Shown: positions 37,164-45,508 of the stretch, piece by piece
Numbering within the stretch: the stretch's first letter is position 1
Layout: each line of letters starts with the position of its first letter
Source: Desulfomicrobium escambiense DSM 10707
GTDB taxonomy: Bacteria; Desulfobacterota; Desulfovibrionia; Desulfovibrionales; Desulfomicrobiaceae
NCBI RefSeq assembly: GCF_000428825.1
Contig: NZ_KE386803.1
Span: forward strand, 74,542-136,891
Direction of reading: 5' to 3'
DNA length: 62,350 nucleotides
The notes under the pieces: model-generated
Told to the model about the DNA's origin: nothing
What the model saw: the letters and a program-made list of their open reading frames with translations, nothing else
The model's database searches: none
Program-made: the position numbers and the translations under genes

Positions 37164-37956
37164 GAATGTAAAAGTCAAGTCACGTCCTCCCTTGCAGGGC
37201 GGGGAGCTGCGGCTGGCCGAGGAGATGGTCCGTTCTCTGGCACGGCCCGAGGCAGTGGTCGAGCGGGTCGTCGTCGGCGACAAGTTTCTGGCCGTCGTTG
37301 CCGGCAGCCGCGTGGGGCTTTCCTCCCTGCTCGGGGCCAGGGCCGACGACGAGGGCTTGCGGCAGGTCCATACCGCCGAAGGTCGGACCGTGGCCGAACT
37401 TGCCCGGAACATCATGTCATGCTCAGCGTTCTGCGTCAGCTTGGGTCTGGCGGCGGTCAACGCGGCCAACGCGCCGGGGCCCGAGAGCGCCTCGGCCGCC
37501 CCGGGCGGGCCTGCCGACGAGCTCATCGTCGCCCTGGGGCAAAACGGCAAGGTGGGGCTGGTGGGCGAGTTTCCGTTCGTGTCCTCGCTGCGCGAACGGG
37601 TCGGTGAAATGCATCTCTTCGAGTTGCGCGACGTCCCGGGCGCAGTCCCGCCTCAGGCATGGGACGAGACCCTGGCCGGGCTCGACGTGCTCGCCGTGAC
37701 AGGGACCGCGCTGTTGACCCGCCGGATGGCCTACTTCCTGAGCCGCGCCCGGCAGGCCACTGTTCTCGTGCTCGGGCCGAGCACCCCGCTGTCGAACTCC
37801 CTGTTCGAATTCGGGGCCGATTACCTGTGCGGTTCGGTGGTCACGGACCCCGAGCCCGTCCTCGACGGCATCCGCGCCGGCCTGCCCTTTCACCAGGTCA
37901 AGAAGAACGGCGGCATCCGCTTCACCCGCTGGACCCGCGAGGACCTGCCCGGTTGA
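37135..37956 (+). CDS. DUF364-type (putative heavy-metal chelation) Rossmann-like protein
   Basis: This 273-residue protein has an N-terminal DUF4213-like region (about 20-110, with VVVGDKFLAVVAGSRVGLSSLL). The C-terminal DUF364 Rossmann-like domain includes GKVGLVGEFPFV and VLAVTGTALLTRRM, then VLVLGPSTPLSNSLFEFGADYLCGS in separate strands. The family is annotated as putative heavy-metal chelation; biochemical function is poorly known. It overlaps the DUF89 gene by 29 nt with its own GGGAG ribosome site. Pairing with DUF89 suggests a shared task around a metal or cofactor. Confidence 0.82.
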   Translation: MSKTVCTHHENVKVKSRPPLQGGELRLAEEMVRSLARPEAVVERVVVGDKFLAVVAGSRVGLSSLLGARADDEGLRQVHTAEGRTVAELARNIMSCSAFCVSLGLAAVNAANAPGPESASAAPGGPADELIVALGQNGKVGLVGEFPFVSSLRERVGEMHLFELRDVPGAVPPQAWDETLAGLDVLAVTGTALLTRRMAYFLSRARQATVLVLGPSTPLSNSLFEFGADYLCGSVVTDPEPVLDGIRAGLPFHQVKKNGGIRFTRWTREDLPG

Positions 37957-38231
37957 GGCTGTCCTGCGGATTGCGCGGCTTCAGCCGGCTGCCAACCTTT
38001 CCTCCATCGTGCGGCGAAGACTTCGCACAATCGCCGCATGATACGCGGAGAATAACGCTACATCCGACAACAGGGGGCGTGGCCGCGGCGGGCTTGTGAC
38101 CCGAAGCGGCTGTTGCCGCCGCTCGTGGGCGCATCGGGCCCGGGGTATGCGTTGGGACGGTTGCGTGATGTCGGCCAAGAGCTGCCGTCGCCGCATGCCT
38201 CATCGTCGCACTTCGCGATCAGTCACGAAAA
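37957..38231. other. Intergenic stretch without a credible gene
   Basis: With the terminator and its flank, the gene-free interval 37957-38305 is 349 nt. Short frames on both strands lack ribosome sites and have low-complexity translations. A short imperfect hairpin lies near 38010-38030 (GTGCG and CGCAC arms) and could help end the DUF364 transcript. I see nothing else. Confidence 0.5.
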
Positions 38232-38257
38232 AAGGGGGAAAGTCGCCTTTCCCCCTT
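38232..38257 (-). terminator. Intrinsic terminator of the glutamate synthase operon
   Basis: AAGGGGGAAAG (38232-38242) pairs with CTTTCCCCCTT (38247-38257) around a four-base loop. On the minus strand the stem is followed by a run of T residues. It lies 48 nt beyond the last stop codon of the minus-strand glutamate synthase genes. Confidence 0.88.
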
Positions 38258-38305
38258 CGATATCGTTGAGTGACCTCGCCGTTCTTCGTCCGGAGTTGCC
38301 GCCGG

Positions 38306-40690
38306 TTATCCCAGCGGCGTGTTCGGGATCAGCGTCCAGATGCCGCATGGGCAGGCTCCGGCGCAGAAGCCGCAGCCGATGCACTTCTCGCTGTCGCAGA
38401 CCATTGCGAACTCGTTGTCCGGCAGGGCCTGGCGGCTGATGGCGCCGCGGGGGCAGATGGCCTCGCAGATGCCGCAGTCGCGGCACACGCCGCACGACGA
38501 GCACTCCTCGGCGCACTGGTCCAGGCTCTCGAAGCCGCCCAGGCGCGGGTCGAAGTAGGCCAGGTTCATGCGCGAGTAGTCGATGGTCTCGGACATGTGG
38601 TTGCCCGGGTCCATGTACTCGATGCGCGTCTTGAGCTCCTCCATCATGTCGGCCGTGACGGACAGGGGCCGGCGGCCGGCCACGATGTCGTCGATGGCCT
38701 GGGCCGCGCGGCGGCCGTCGCCGATGGCCTGGGTGAGTAAGCCCAGCTTGACCAGGTCGCCGATGGCGAAGACGTGCGGGTCCGTGGTCTGGTTGACCTC
38801 GTTGACGGTGATGAAGCCGCGTTCGCGGGCGATGTTCTCGGGGAAGGCCTCCAGGTCCGGCGTGTCGCCGATGGAGATAACGACCGTGTCGGCCGGCAGA
38901 ACCCGCCCGTCCGTCAGGACCACGCCTTCGGCCGTGATCTCCTTGGTGAAGCAGGGCCACATGAACTGGGCCCCGGCCTTTTCGGCCTCCTCGCGCTCCT
39001 TGCCGAAGGAGGCGGGCTTCTGCACGTCGATGAGGGTCAGGCTCTTGGCGCCCAGGCGGGCGGCCTCGGTGGCCACGTCGCAGCCCACGTTGCCGGCGCC
39101 GATGACGACCACGCGCTCACCGACCTTGCCGTCGCCGTGCTTGGCGGCCTTGAGGAAGTCCAGGGCCGTGACGAGCCGCTCGTTGCCGGGTACGGGCAGG
39201 GTGCGCGGGCGCTGGGCGCCGGTGGCCAGGACGATGAAGTCGTAGTCCTTCCTGATGGCCTCGAAGTCCTCGCGGGTCAGCTTCTTCTCCAGGCGAACGT
39301 GGGGGATGACCTCGCGGGCGCGGTCAAGTTCCGCCGCCAGCACCTCGGGCGGGATGCGGTTGGCCGGGATGGAGGCCTGCAGCTTGCCGCCGAGCTTCTC
39401 GTCCATGTCGAACACGGACGCCTTGTGCCCTTTCAGGCGCAGCTGCCAGGCCACGGAGATGCCGGCCGGGCCGCCGCCGATGACGGCCACCTTCTTGTCC
39501 GAGGACAGGGGCAGCATGGGCGGGTGGGCGTTGATGCCCTCCTTGCCGAGCATCTTGGCGTCCACGGGCTTGAGGCTGCCCAGGCCGCGCGTGCAGCCTT
39601 CCATGCACAGGTTGGGGCAGAGGTAGCCGCAGACCGTGGCCGGGAAGGGCGTGAACTCCAGGGACAGGTCCACGGCCTCGGCCAGGCGGCCTTCGCGGAT
39701 GAGCTGCCAGCGCTTCTGCACCGGGATGCCCGAGGGGCAGCTGGCCTGGCAGGGAGGCATGTACTTGCAGTTTTCCCAGACGGGCACGTTGCGGCGCAGC
39801 TCGCCGGTGGTGATGAGGCCGATGGGCGATCGGTCGACGGAGGTCAGGTCGCCGACCAGGCCGCCGCGGCCGAGCTCCATGTCCCAGACCTTGGCGTGGA
39901 ACTCGGACATGGACTTGCGCTTTCTGGTGATCTTCTCGTGCGGCGTCTTGGCCCGGGCCAGATGCCACTCCTCGCGCACGGCAAGCGTGGCGAAGAGGTC
40001 GTCCTTGCCCAGTTTGTTCAAAAACTGCTTGAGGTTTTCGGTCAGCCAGGCCCAGTCGTCGTCGGTGATGGGGGCGTGGATGGCGTCGGCCGCGCTGACT
40101 GTCTGCTCCTGGCCGCGGTAGAAGATGCGGCCGCCGACCATGCCCACGCAGGGCCGGTAGCCCAGGGTGCAGGCCTGGTCGATGGCGTCCACGCCGCAGA
40201 CCACGGCCACGCCGCCGGCCATGAACTCGGCGAAGTAGTCCCCGGCCTGGCCCAGGACCCACAGTTCCGGGGCGGGGAAGCGCGGGTTCTGCTTGGTCAT
40301 GGTCATGGAACGGGAGCCGACGTCGCCTCCGACGAAGACCTTGCCCTGGGCCATGGCGTTGCAGGTGCCGTTGCCGGCATTGCCGTGCACCACGACTTCG
40401 GCGCCGGCGTTGAGCCAGCCCGTGTCGTCGGAGGCCGGTCCCATGACCTCGATGAAGGTGCCGGGCACGCCCAGGGAGGCCATGCGCTGGCCGGGCGCGC
40501 CGGTGATGGTGACGTGGATGGGTTCTTCCTTGGCCACCCACAGGCGGCCGCCCAGGCCGTGCTGGCCGCAGGCCTCGATGGTCAGTTCGCGCGCTCCCTG
40601 ACGCACGGCATCCTGGATGCGTTCCTCCAGGATGCGCGATTCCAGGCGCACGCCGTTTTCCTTGCCCGCAATGAATGTGTTGTTCTGCAT
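38306..40690 (-). CDS. Glutamate synthase GXGXG domain fused to GltD-like flavoprotein and ferredoxin
   Basis: This 794-residue fusion starts with a GXGXG beta-helix (about 1-250, with GCGIDAID-like repeats such as GAEVVVHGNAGNGTCN), normally the C-terminus of large GltB. Next is a GltD-like NAD(P)H/FAD module: cysteine-rich CKYMPPCQASCPSGIPVQ, then AVIGGGPAGISVAWQL and VVVIGAGNVGCDVA. Two [4Fe-4S] motifs close the protein (CRDCGICEAICPRG and CIGCGFCAGACPCG). It supplies electrons for the synthase reaction. It follows the FMN subunit by 14 nt with a GGGAGAGAAG-type ribosome site. Confidence 0.9.
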   Translation of the reverse strand: MQNNTFIAGKENGVRLESRILEERIQDAVRQGARELTIEACGQHGLGGRLWVAKEEPIHVTITGAPGQRMASLGVPGTFIEVMGPASDDTGWLNAGAEVVVHGNAGNGTCNAMAQGKVFVGGDVGSRSMTMTKQNPRFPAPELWVLGQAGDYFAEFMAGGVAVVCGVDAIDQACTLGYRPCVGMVGGRIFYRGQEQTVSAADAIHAPITDDDWAWLTENLKQFLNKLGKDDLFATLAVREEWHLARAKTPHEKITRKRKSMSEFHAKVWDMELGRGGLVGDLTSVDRSPIGLITTGELRRNVPVWENCKYMPPCQASCPSGIPVQKRWQLIREGRLAEAVDLSLEFTPFPATVCGYLCPNLCMEGCTRGLGSLKPVDAKMLGKEGINAHPPMLPLSSDKKVAVIGGGPAGISVAWQLRLKGHKASVFDMDEKLGGKLQASIPANRIPPEVLAAELDRAREVIPHVRLEKKLTREDFEAIRKDYDFIVLATGAQRPRTLPVPGNERLVTALDFLKAAKHGDGKVGERVVVIGAGNVGCDVATEAARLGAKSLTLIDVQKPASFGKEREEAEKAGAQFMWPCFTKEITAEGVVLTDGRVLPADTVVISIGDTPDLEAFPENIARERGFITVNEVNQTTDPHVFAIGDLVKLGLLTQAIGDGRRAAQAIDDIVAGRRPLSVTADMMEELKTRIEYMDPGNHMSETIDYSRMNLAYFDPRLGGFESLDQCAEECSSCGVCRDCGICEAICPRGAISRQALPDNEFAMVCDSEKCIGCGFCAGACPCGIWTLIPNTPLG

Positions 40691-40704
40691 ATCCGCTTCT
40701 CTCC

Positions 40705-42339
40705 CTACACCACGTACTTGATGGCCAGTCTGTCAGCCGCGTCCTTGTCGGCGATGCCCAGGGCGTCGGACATGCCGATGGGCAGCGAGGTGGAGCGGCC
40801 CAGGGGGGCGACGATCTTCTTCAGTTCCGTGTCGAAGCTGACGTAGAGGTCCACCAGCCGTTCGGCGACCTTCTCCGGATCGAGGCGGCGGTAGACGCGC
40901 GGATCCTGCGAGGTGATGCCCTTGGGGCAGACGCCGATGTTGCACACGTTGCAGCGGTCGGACTCCGAACCCACGCACCCGGCCGCGGCCTGCATGGCGT
41001 ACTTGCCGATCTGCACGGCCGAGGCGCCGAGCATGATCAGGGCCGCGGCGTTGGCGGCCAGGTTGCCGTTCTTGCCGATGCCGCCGCCGGCGATGAGCGG
41101 GACCTCGTTCTGTTTGCCGATCTTGCACAGGGTCAGGTAGGCGTCGCGGATGTTGGAGGCGATGGGGCTGCCCATGTGGTTCATGGACACGTTGTAGGCC
41201 GCGCCGGTGCCGCCGTCCTCGCCGTCCACGGCCAGGCCCGCGGCGTAGGGGTTGCGGCAGAGGTTGTTGAGCACGGCGTTGGTCGTGGTCGTGGCCGAGA
41301 TCTTGGGGTATACGGGCACGCGGAAGCCCCAGGCCATGGACATGGACTGGATCATCTTGGCCACGGACTCCTCGATGGAGTACTGGGTCTGGTGCGTCGG
41401 CGGGCTCGGCAGGCTCACTCCCGGAGGCACGCCGCGGATGGCCGCGATGAGCTTGTTGACCTTGTGCCACATGAGCAGGCCGCCGTCGCCGGGCTTGGCG
41501 CCCTGGCCGTACTTGATCTCGATGGCGCAGGGGTCTTCCTTCATGTGCGGGATGGCGTGGATGATCTCGTCCCAGCCGAAGTAGCCCGAGGCGATCTGGA
41601 GAATGACATATTTGAGGAAACGCGACCTGAGCAGGCGCGGCGGGCAGCCGCCCTCGCCCGTGCACATGCGCACGGGCATGTTCAGTTCCTCGTTCAGGTA
41701 CGCCACGCCCATCTGCAGGCCTTCCCACATGTTCGGGGACAGGGCGCCAAACGACATGCTGCCGATCATGAGCGGGTAGATCTCGCGCACGGCCGGGGCC
41801 CAGCCCTGCTCCTTGAAGGTGGCCAAGCCTTCGGCCGGGGACTGGATGCGGCCGATGAGGGTGCGCAGGTCGAACTCGTGGCGGCCCGAGTCCAGGGCCG
41901 GGTCCGTCAGCATGGAGATGCGGATGAACTTGATCTGGTCGAGCACCGAGCCGCTGTCGTTGCGGCGGCCGCCGCGGGTGCGGGGCTGTCCGCCGAGGTT
42001 GACGTGCATGCGCAGTTTGTCCTTCTCGTCGGAATGCATGGGCATGATGGCGTCATTGGGGCAGACCATGGTGCAGGTCGCGCAGCCGATGCAGGCCTGA
42101 TGCGGGGCCGTGCGCTGGCGGATGCCGTAGTAGACGGTGTGCTCGTTCTCGGGCTTGCTCTTCAGCCCGGCCGGGACCTTGACGATGCGCTTGCGGAAGG
42201 TGCCCAGTTCCAGCGTCTGCATGGGGCACACGGCCGCGCACTGGCCGCACAGGGTGCAGCGGTCCTTGTCCCAGCGGATCTGCCAGGGCAGGTCCTTGAG
42301 GCTCAGTTGGGAAGGGGTAATGGCTGCGACTGCCGACAT
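40705..42339 (-). CDS. gltB: Glutamate synthase central FMN domain with ferredoxin (archaeal-type GltB)
   Basis: This 544-residue protein has two N-terminal [4Fe-4S] motifs (CTLCGQCAAVCPMQ and CIGCATCTMVCPND). The FMN-binding synthase domain includes IGSMSFGALSPNMWEGLQ, AIEIKYGQGAKPGDGG and VDGEDGGTGAAYNV. The 3Fe-4S-like cysteines lie in CNVCNIGVCPKGITSQDP. It catalyses 2-oxoglutarate amination with ammonia delivered from the amidotransferase subunit. The start overlaps the upstream gene by 37 nt, but AGGAGGT at perfect spacing makes it certain. Confidence 0.92.
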   Translation of the reverse strand: MSAVAAITPSQLSLKDLPWQIRWDKDRCTLCGQCAAVCPMQTLELGTFRKRIVKVPAGLKSKPENEHTVYYGIRQRTAPHQACIGCATCTMVCPNDAIMPMHSDEKDKLRMHVNLGGQPRTRGGRRNDSGSVLDQIKFIRISMLTDPALDSGRHEFDLRTLIGRIQSPAEGLATFKEQGWAPAVREIYPLMIGSMSFGALSPNMWEGLQMGVAYLNEELNMPVRMCTGEGGCPPRLLRSRFLKYVILQIASGYFGWDEIIHAIPHMKEDPCAIEIKYGQGAKPGDGGLLMWHKVNKLIAAIRGVPPGVSLPSPPTHQTQYSIEESVAKMIQSMSMAWGFRVPVYPKISATTTTNAVLNNLCRNPYAAGLAVDGEDGGTGAAYNVSMNHMGSPIASNIRDAYLTLCKIGKQNEVPLIAGGGIGKNGNLAANAAALIMLGASAVQIGKYAMQAAAGCVGSESDRCNVCNIGVCPKGITSQDPRVYRRLDPEKVAERLVDLYVSFDTELKKIVAPLGRSTSLPIGMSDALGIADKDAADRLAIKYVV

Positions 42340-43433
42340 ACTCTGACCTCCTGGCGGTCCGGGCCAACGATGGCCGAATCCAGATGCATGGGTTGGAAAT
42401 CCTGGGACTTGTCACGATCGGGGATGGCCAGGTCCAGGCCGCAGATCTCGGACGAGAACGCGTACAGGCCGGGACGGCCACCGACCACGCCGGGGCGCAG
42501 CTTCTTGCTGTCCTGGACCATGAACATGGACTTGTCCGGCAGGCAGCCGATGACGCAGTTGGGGCCGTCGATGATGAGGCGCCGGCAGATCTGCTTCAGC
42601 TTGGACAGGAAGGCCTGGTCGGGGTGGCCTTTCATCTCGTGGTCCTTCAGAGGCGTGATGATATGCTTGTACGCCTCGAAGGGCAGCCCCAGCCTGCGGA
42701 TGGTGTAGTGCAGGATGTGCGTGAAGACCTCGGAGTCAGAGTTGTAGCCCTCGTAGCCGGGCACGCCCTGGCCCATGAGGTAGTCGCGGATGGGCACGAA
42801 GGCCGTGTTCTCGCCGTTGGTCATGGTGCTTAAGCCTTCGATGAAGAAGGGGTGGCAGGCGTAGAGGTTGATGGCGTAGTTGGTGTTCTGCCGGCCCTGG
42901 GCCAGGATGAGGCGGCTCATGATCTCGGGGCGGTCCAGGCCCAGGTACTCGCCGACCTGCAGCGGGTCGCCGATCTCCTTGATCATGACCGTGTCGGGCC
43001 AGAAGGAGAAGACGGTCATGCTCTCGTCCTGCAGGCCCATGTGCTTGAGTTCCAGACGGGTCAGCAGGTAGCCCTGGCCCTTTTCGGCGTCGCTCAGGTC
43101 CTTCCAGGCGGCGGGGATGTCGTAGGCGCGGACCACGTAACGGTCACGCTTGGGCGTCCAGGTCGGCAGCGGCCCCTTGGGCGTGATGGGCATGTCGTAC
43201 CTGAGGGTGAAGCCCTTGGCTTCCATGAACTCGTCGAGACGCTTCATGCCCAGGTCGGTGAAGATTCCGGACAGGACGGGGCTGTCCTTCATGGACTCGA
43301 ACGGACCGGCCAGATCCGACAGGTACAGGCCGACGCCCGAGCCGTCGTGTCCCTCGCGCATGACATCCAGGGCCCGGATGGCATCCATGGGGGAGACGGG
43401 GTCGCTGCTGGTCAGCGCAAACAATCGACACAT
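42303..43433 (-). CDS. Glutamate synthase glutamine amidotransferase subunit (class II)
   Basis: This 376-residue protein begins MCRLFALTSSD. Cys2 is the N-terminal nucleophile of class II amidotransferases after Met removal. REGHDGSGVGLYL and the NGENTAF segment later fit the glutaminase site. It hydrolyses glutamine and feeds ammonia to the FMN subunit. It is the first gene of the three-gene operon. A perfect palindrome lies 58-77 nt upstream of its start. Confidence 0.9.
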   Translation of the reverse strand: MCRLFALTSSDPVSPMDAIRALDVMREGHDGSGVGLYLSDLAGPFESMKDSPVLSGIFTDLGMKRLDEFMEAKGFTLRYDMPITPKGPLPTWTPKRDRYVVRAYDIPAAWKDLSDAEKGQGYLLTRLELKHMGLQDESMTVFSFWPDTVMIKEIGDPLQVGEYLGLDRPEIMSRLILAQGRQNTNYAINLYACHPFFIEGLSTMTNGENTAFVPIRDYLMGQGVPGYEGYNSDSEVFTHILHYTIRRLGLPFEAYKHIITPLKDHEMKGHPDQAFLSKLKQICRRLIIDGPNCVIGCLPDKSMFMVQDSKKLRPGVVGGRPGLYAFSSEICGLDLAIPDRDKSQDFQPMHLDSAIVGPDRQEVRVCRQSQPLPLPN

Positions 43434-43490
43434 AGCGCGCTACTCCCTGATGAGTGTTCTTTCCCCGGCGCCTTTGAGAAGTGGAGATTT

Positions 43491-43510
43491 ATATGACAGA
43501 AATGTCATAT
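43491..43510. promoter_or_regulatory. Perfect palindrome upstream of the glutamate synthase operon
   Basis: ATATGACA and TGTCATAT are perfect 8-bp arms around GAAA. The site lies 58-77 nt before the first start codon in an AT-rich segment, where a repressor or activator of the operon would bind. A related half-site, AATGACAAAA, occurs about 25 nt further upstream. I cannot name the regulator. Confidence 0.62.
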
Positions 43511-43769
43511 TTTCCCAGGGCGACAAGGCTTTTAATGACAAAATTGAAGAAAAATACTGCTCTCCGGCCTGAAATTCGAGCCGGGGAGTTGAAATAAGCA
43601 AGGAAGAGGCCAAAAAATCGATTATCGGATGGGAAAACGGGCGGTCAAGTAGGAAATATTCCCGGTATCGCTGGGAAGATTTCCTGTTGTCGAGGATGCC
43701 CGGTATTGATGGACGAAACCGGCACTGATTACGTGTGCGGGACCATACAAGATTCGCGCCTGTGCGGCC

Positions 43770-43944
43770 GCCATCCTGACCGGTCCGGGCGAGGCCCGTC
43801 GACTGTCTGACTGAGCCAGGCATCGTTCGTTTTCCCGTCGCCCGCCGCCCGAAGTGACAGCCTCGGTCCGAAGAAGCGACGGGAAAACGTTACGAGGCCA
43901 GCGAAGGAGTTTCGACGGGCCTCGCCCGGACCGGTCAGGATGGC
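43770..43944. mobile_element. MITE-like element with 33-bp terminal inverted repeats
   Basis: Bases 43770-43802 (starting GCCATCCTGACCGGTCC) and 43912-43944 (ending GGACCGGTCAGGATGGC) are perfect reverse complements over 33 bp. Nested inside, CGTTTTCCCGTCGC (43828-43841) pairs with GCGACGGGAAAACG (43876-43889). The 175-nt unit can fold into one long hairpin and has no ORF. That is the form of a miniature inverted-repeat element. No target-site duplication is obvious. A large structured RNA or palindromic REP cluster is the alternative. Confidence 0.6.
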
Positions 43945-43996
43945 TGGGGGTGGCGCTTGGAGGAGAGGTCGGGAAGAGGAAGCCGGAGGAAAAGCG

Positions 43997-44107
43997 TGGA
44001 TCCCCGCCTTCGCGGGGATGACGCGAGACGATGCGTATGGCCATCGCCTGAATGGTCCGCCGCTTTCCGCAATATCACCACGTCATCCGCGCGAAGGCGG
44101 GGATCCA
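43997..44107. repeat. Pair of REP-like repeats in inverted orientation
   Basis: The unit TGGATCCCCGCCTTCGCGGG... occupies 43997-44023. A near-identical copy in reverse orientation is at 44081-44107, with one or two differences. Each has a GC-rich self-complementary core (CCCCGC/GCGGGG). This sequence type is widespread in bacteria as an intergenic palindromic repeat. It lies in the gene-free interval 43434-44164 (731 nt), which otherwise holds only the palindrome at 43491 and the MITE-like element. Confidence 0.75.
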
Positions 44108-44164
44108 TTCTTTCGGAAGGCTGGCGGCTTCAAGCAGGGTCTGAACACGTGCGAAGGGACCGGC

Positions 44165-44452
44165 TCAGACAATGGTCCGGTTCTTCCTCTCCGGCGTGTA
44201 GTGCCACCACGGCCTGGGCTCCTCGCCGTCCATGAATCTGGTCACGGAGACGAGGACGTCCAGCACGCACGGGTCCTGGCGGCCGCCGGTCAGTTCTCCG
44301 AGGCGGTCGTAGAGGGCCTGCGGGTCCTGGCCCGCGAGCTGCGCGGGGTGGTCGAAGCCCAGCAGGCGCAGGTCGGCGGCCATGGCCGGGCCGATGTTGG
44401 GCAGGTCGGTCAGGGTTTCGAGACGGTCGCGGCTGACTTTGGACGGGTTCAT
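44165..44452 (-). CDS. Helix-hairpin-helix protein of the Cdd1/'pathogenicity locus' family
   Basis: This 95-residue protein contains an HhH motif near residues 13-40 (LTDLPNIGPAMAADLRLLGF). The ending WWHYTPERKNRT resembles the small Cdd1-type family. Such HhH modules usually bind DNA non-specifically; the cellular role is unknown. It sits 3 nt after the transglycosylase gene on the same strand and is probably the last gene of that transcript. Despite the family nickname there is no evidence of a link to virulence here. Confidence 0.78.
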   Translation of the reverse strand: MNPSKVSRDRLETLTDLPNIGPAMAADLRLLGFDHPAQLAGQDPQALYDRLGELTGGRQDPCVLDVLVSVTRFMDGEEPRPWWHYTPERKNRTIV

Positions 44453-44455
44453 GGC

Positions 44456-45508
44456 CTAGCCCATGCGCCGGGTGATCTCGTAGTGATTGACGAGGATCTT
44501 GCTGACGTAGTCCACGGTTTCGGCGAAATTGGGGATGCGGCCGTAGGGTTCGTAGATGCCGGCCTTGGCGTAGTCCGTGCTGCCGAGGCCCGCGTTGTAG
44601 CCGGCGGTGGCCGCCAGGATATTGCCGCTGCGGGAACGCAGGTTCTCGGCCATCATCCTGACCATGGCGTCGATGCAACGCTCGTAGAGGACGCGCTGGT
44701 CGAATTTCTCGAAAAAGGCCGCATCCTGGGGGTTGAAGATGGAGCGGCCCCGGAAGTTCTCCTCCATGAACAGCCGGCAGTTGTCCCGGGCCATGGCGTA
44801 GCTGGACTGCAGGAGGTCCATGCGGTCCAGGGCCAGGGCGTAGGTCCCGGCCGAGGGGATGGCCTTGCCCGCAGTCTGGGCGTTCAGCAGGGTGCGCAGG
44901 AGCTTTGCGGGGTTGCCGAAGAGGTCGGGTTGCTCGCGGCGCAGGGCGCGCATCTGGTCGCGGCGGTCGGCCATGTTCGCGAATTCCGGTTCCAGGTCCG
45001 GGCGTCGGGCGAAGCCGGCGGGCTGGCCGTGGGCGTCGGCGCAGACCATGCCGTACCCCCGGGCCGTGGCGGAAATGAACTGGCAGGGCCCCACGGCCAG
45101 GGCCGAGGACACGGCGAACTCGCAGAAGAAGGATTCGGCCATCATCTGGCCCATGATCCAGCACGGGTCCACCGGATGGATGGCGGCGTGGCGGATCACG
45201 CCGCGCACCACGTGTTCGCAGATGAGGGGGATGCGCGTGTTGAAGTCCACCTCGGCCAGGGGCTTTTTCCAGACCGGGAGGTTGCCCTTGGGGTAGCCCT
45301 CGATGATGAAGGCCAGCACGGACTGGGCCAGGGCGTGGGCGTAGCCCGGGGCGGACACGCGTTCCAGGGTCCGCGCCGGGTCCTTGGTCTGGATGACGCG
45401 TATTTCGGACACTTCGGACACGGCCGTGGCCCGGGCCTCTCCGCCCAGCAGGGGCAGGAGCAGGGGGGCGAGGGCGGCCTTGAGCAGGGTGCGGCGATGT
45501 GGGTTCAT
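44456..45508 (-). CDS. Exported lytic-transglycosylase-like (SLT fold) protein
   Basis: This protein is about 350 residues with a signal beginning MNPHRRTLLKAALAPLLLPLL (twin arginine, leucine-rich), cut near ARA. The SLT-type core has the catalytic Glu in MMAESFFCEFAVSSALAVG (E125), then PCQFISATARGYGM and later AATAGYNAGLGSTDYA, all matching the lysozyme-like motifs. It likely cleaves peptidoglycan in the periplasm. The ATG overlaps the DUF1992 stop (ATGA); a 54-residue extension in frame lacks a signal and was rejected. Confidence 0.82.
   Translation of the reverse strand: MNPHRRTLLKAALAPLLLPLLGGEARATAVSEVSEIRVIQTKDPARTLERVSAPGYAHALAQSVLAFIIEGYPKGNLPVWKKPLAEVDFNTRIPLICEHVVRGVIRHAAIHPVDPCWIMGQMMAESFFCEFAVSSALAVGPCQFISATARGYGMVCADAHGQPAGFARRPDLEPEFANMADRRDQMRALRREQPDLFGNPAKLLRTLLNAQTAGKAIPSAGTYALALDRMDLLQSSYAMARDNCRLFMEENFRGRSIFNPQDAAFFEKFDQRVLYERCIDAMVRMMAENLRSRSGNILAATAGYNAGLGSTDYAKAGIYEPYGRIPNFAETVDYVSKILVNHYEITRRMG

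Noticed and set aside
37922-38203. 93-codon minus-strand frame in the gap after the DUF364 gene
   Set aside because: Low-complexity translation, no ribosome site, and partly antisense to the DUF364 3' end.
43622-44044. 140-codon frame on the minus strand in the repeat region
   Set aside because: Its N-terminus (SRHPREGGDPRF) is the typical false translation of the REP-like repeat, and it crosses the MITE-like element.
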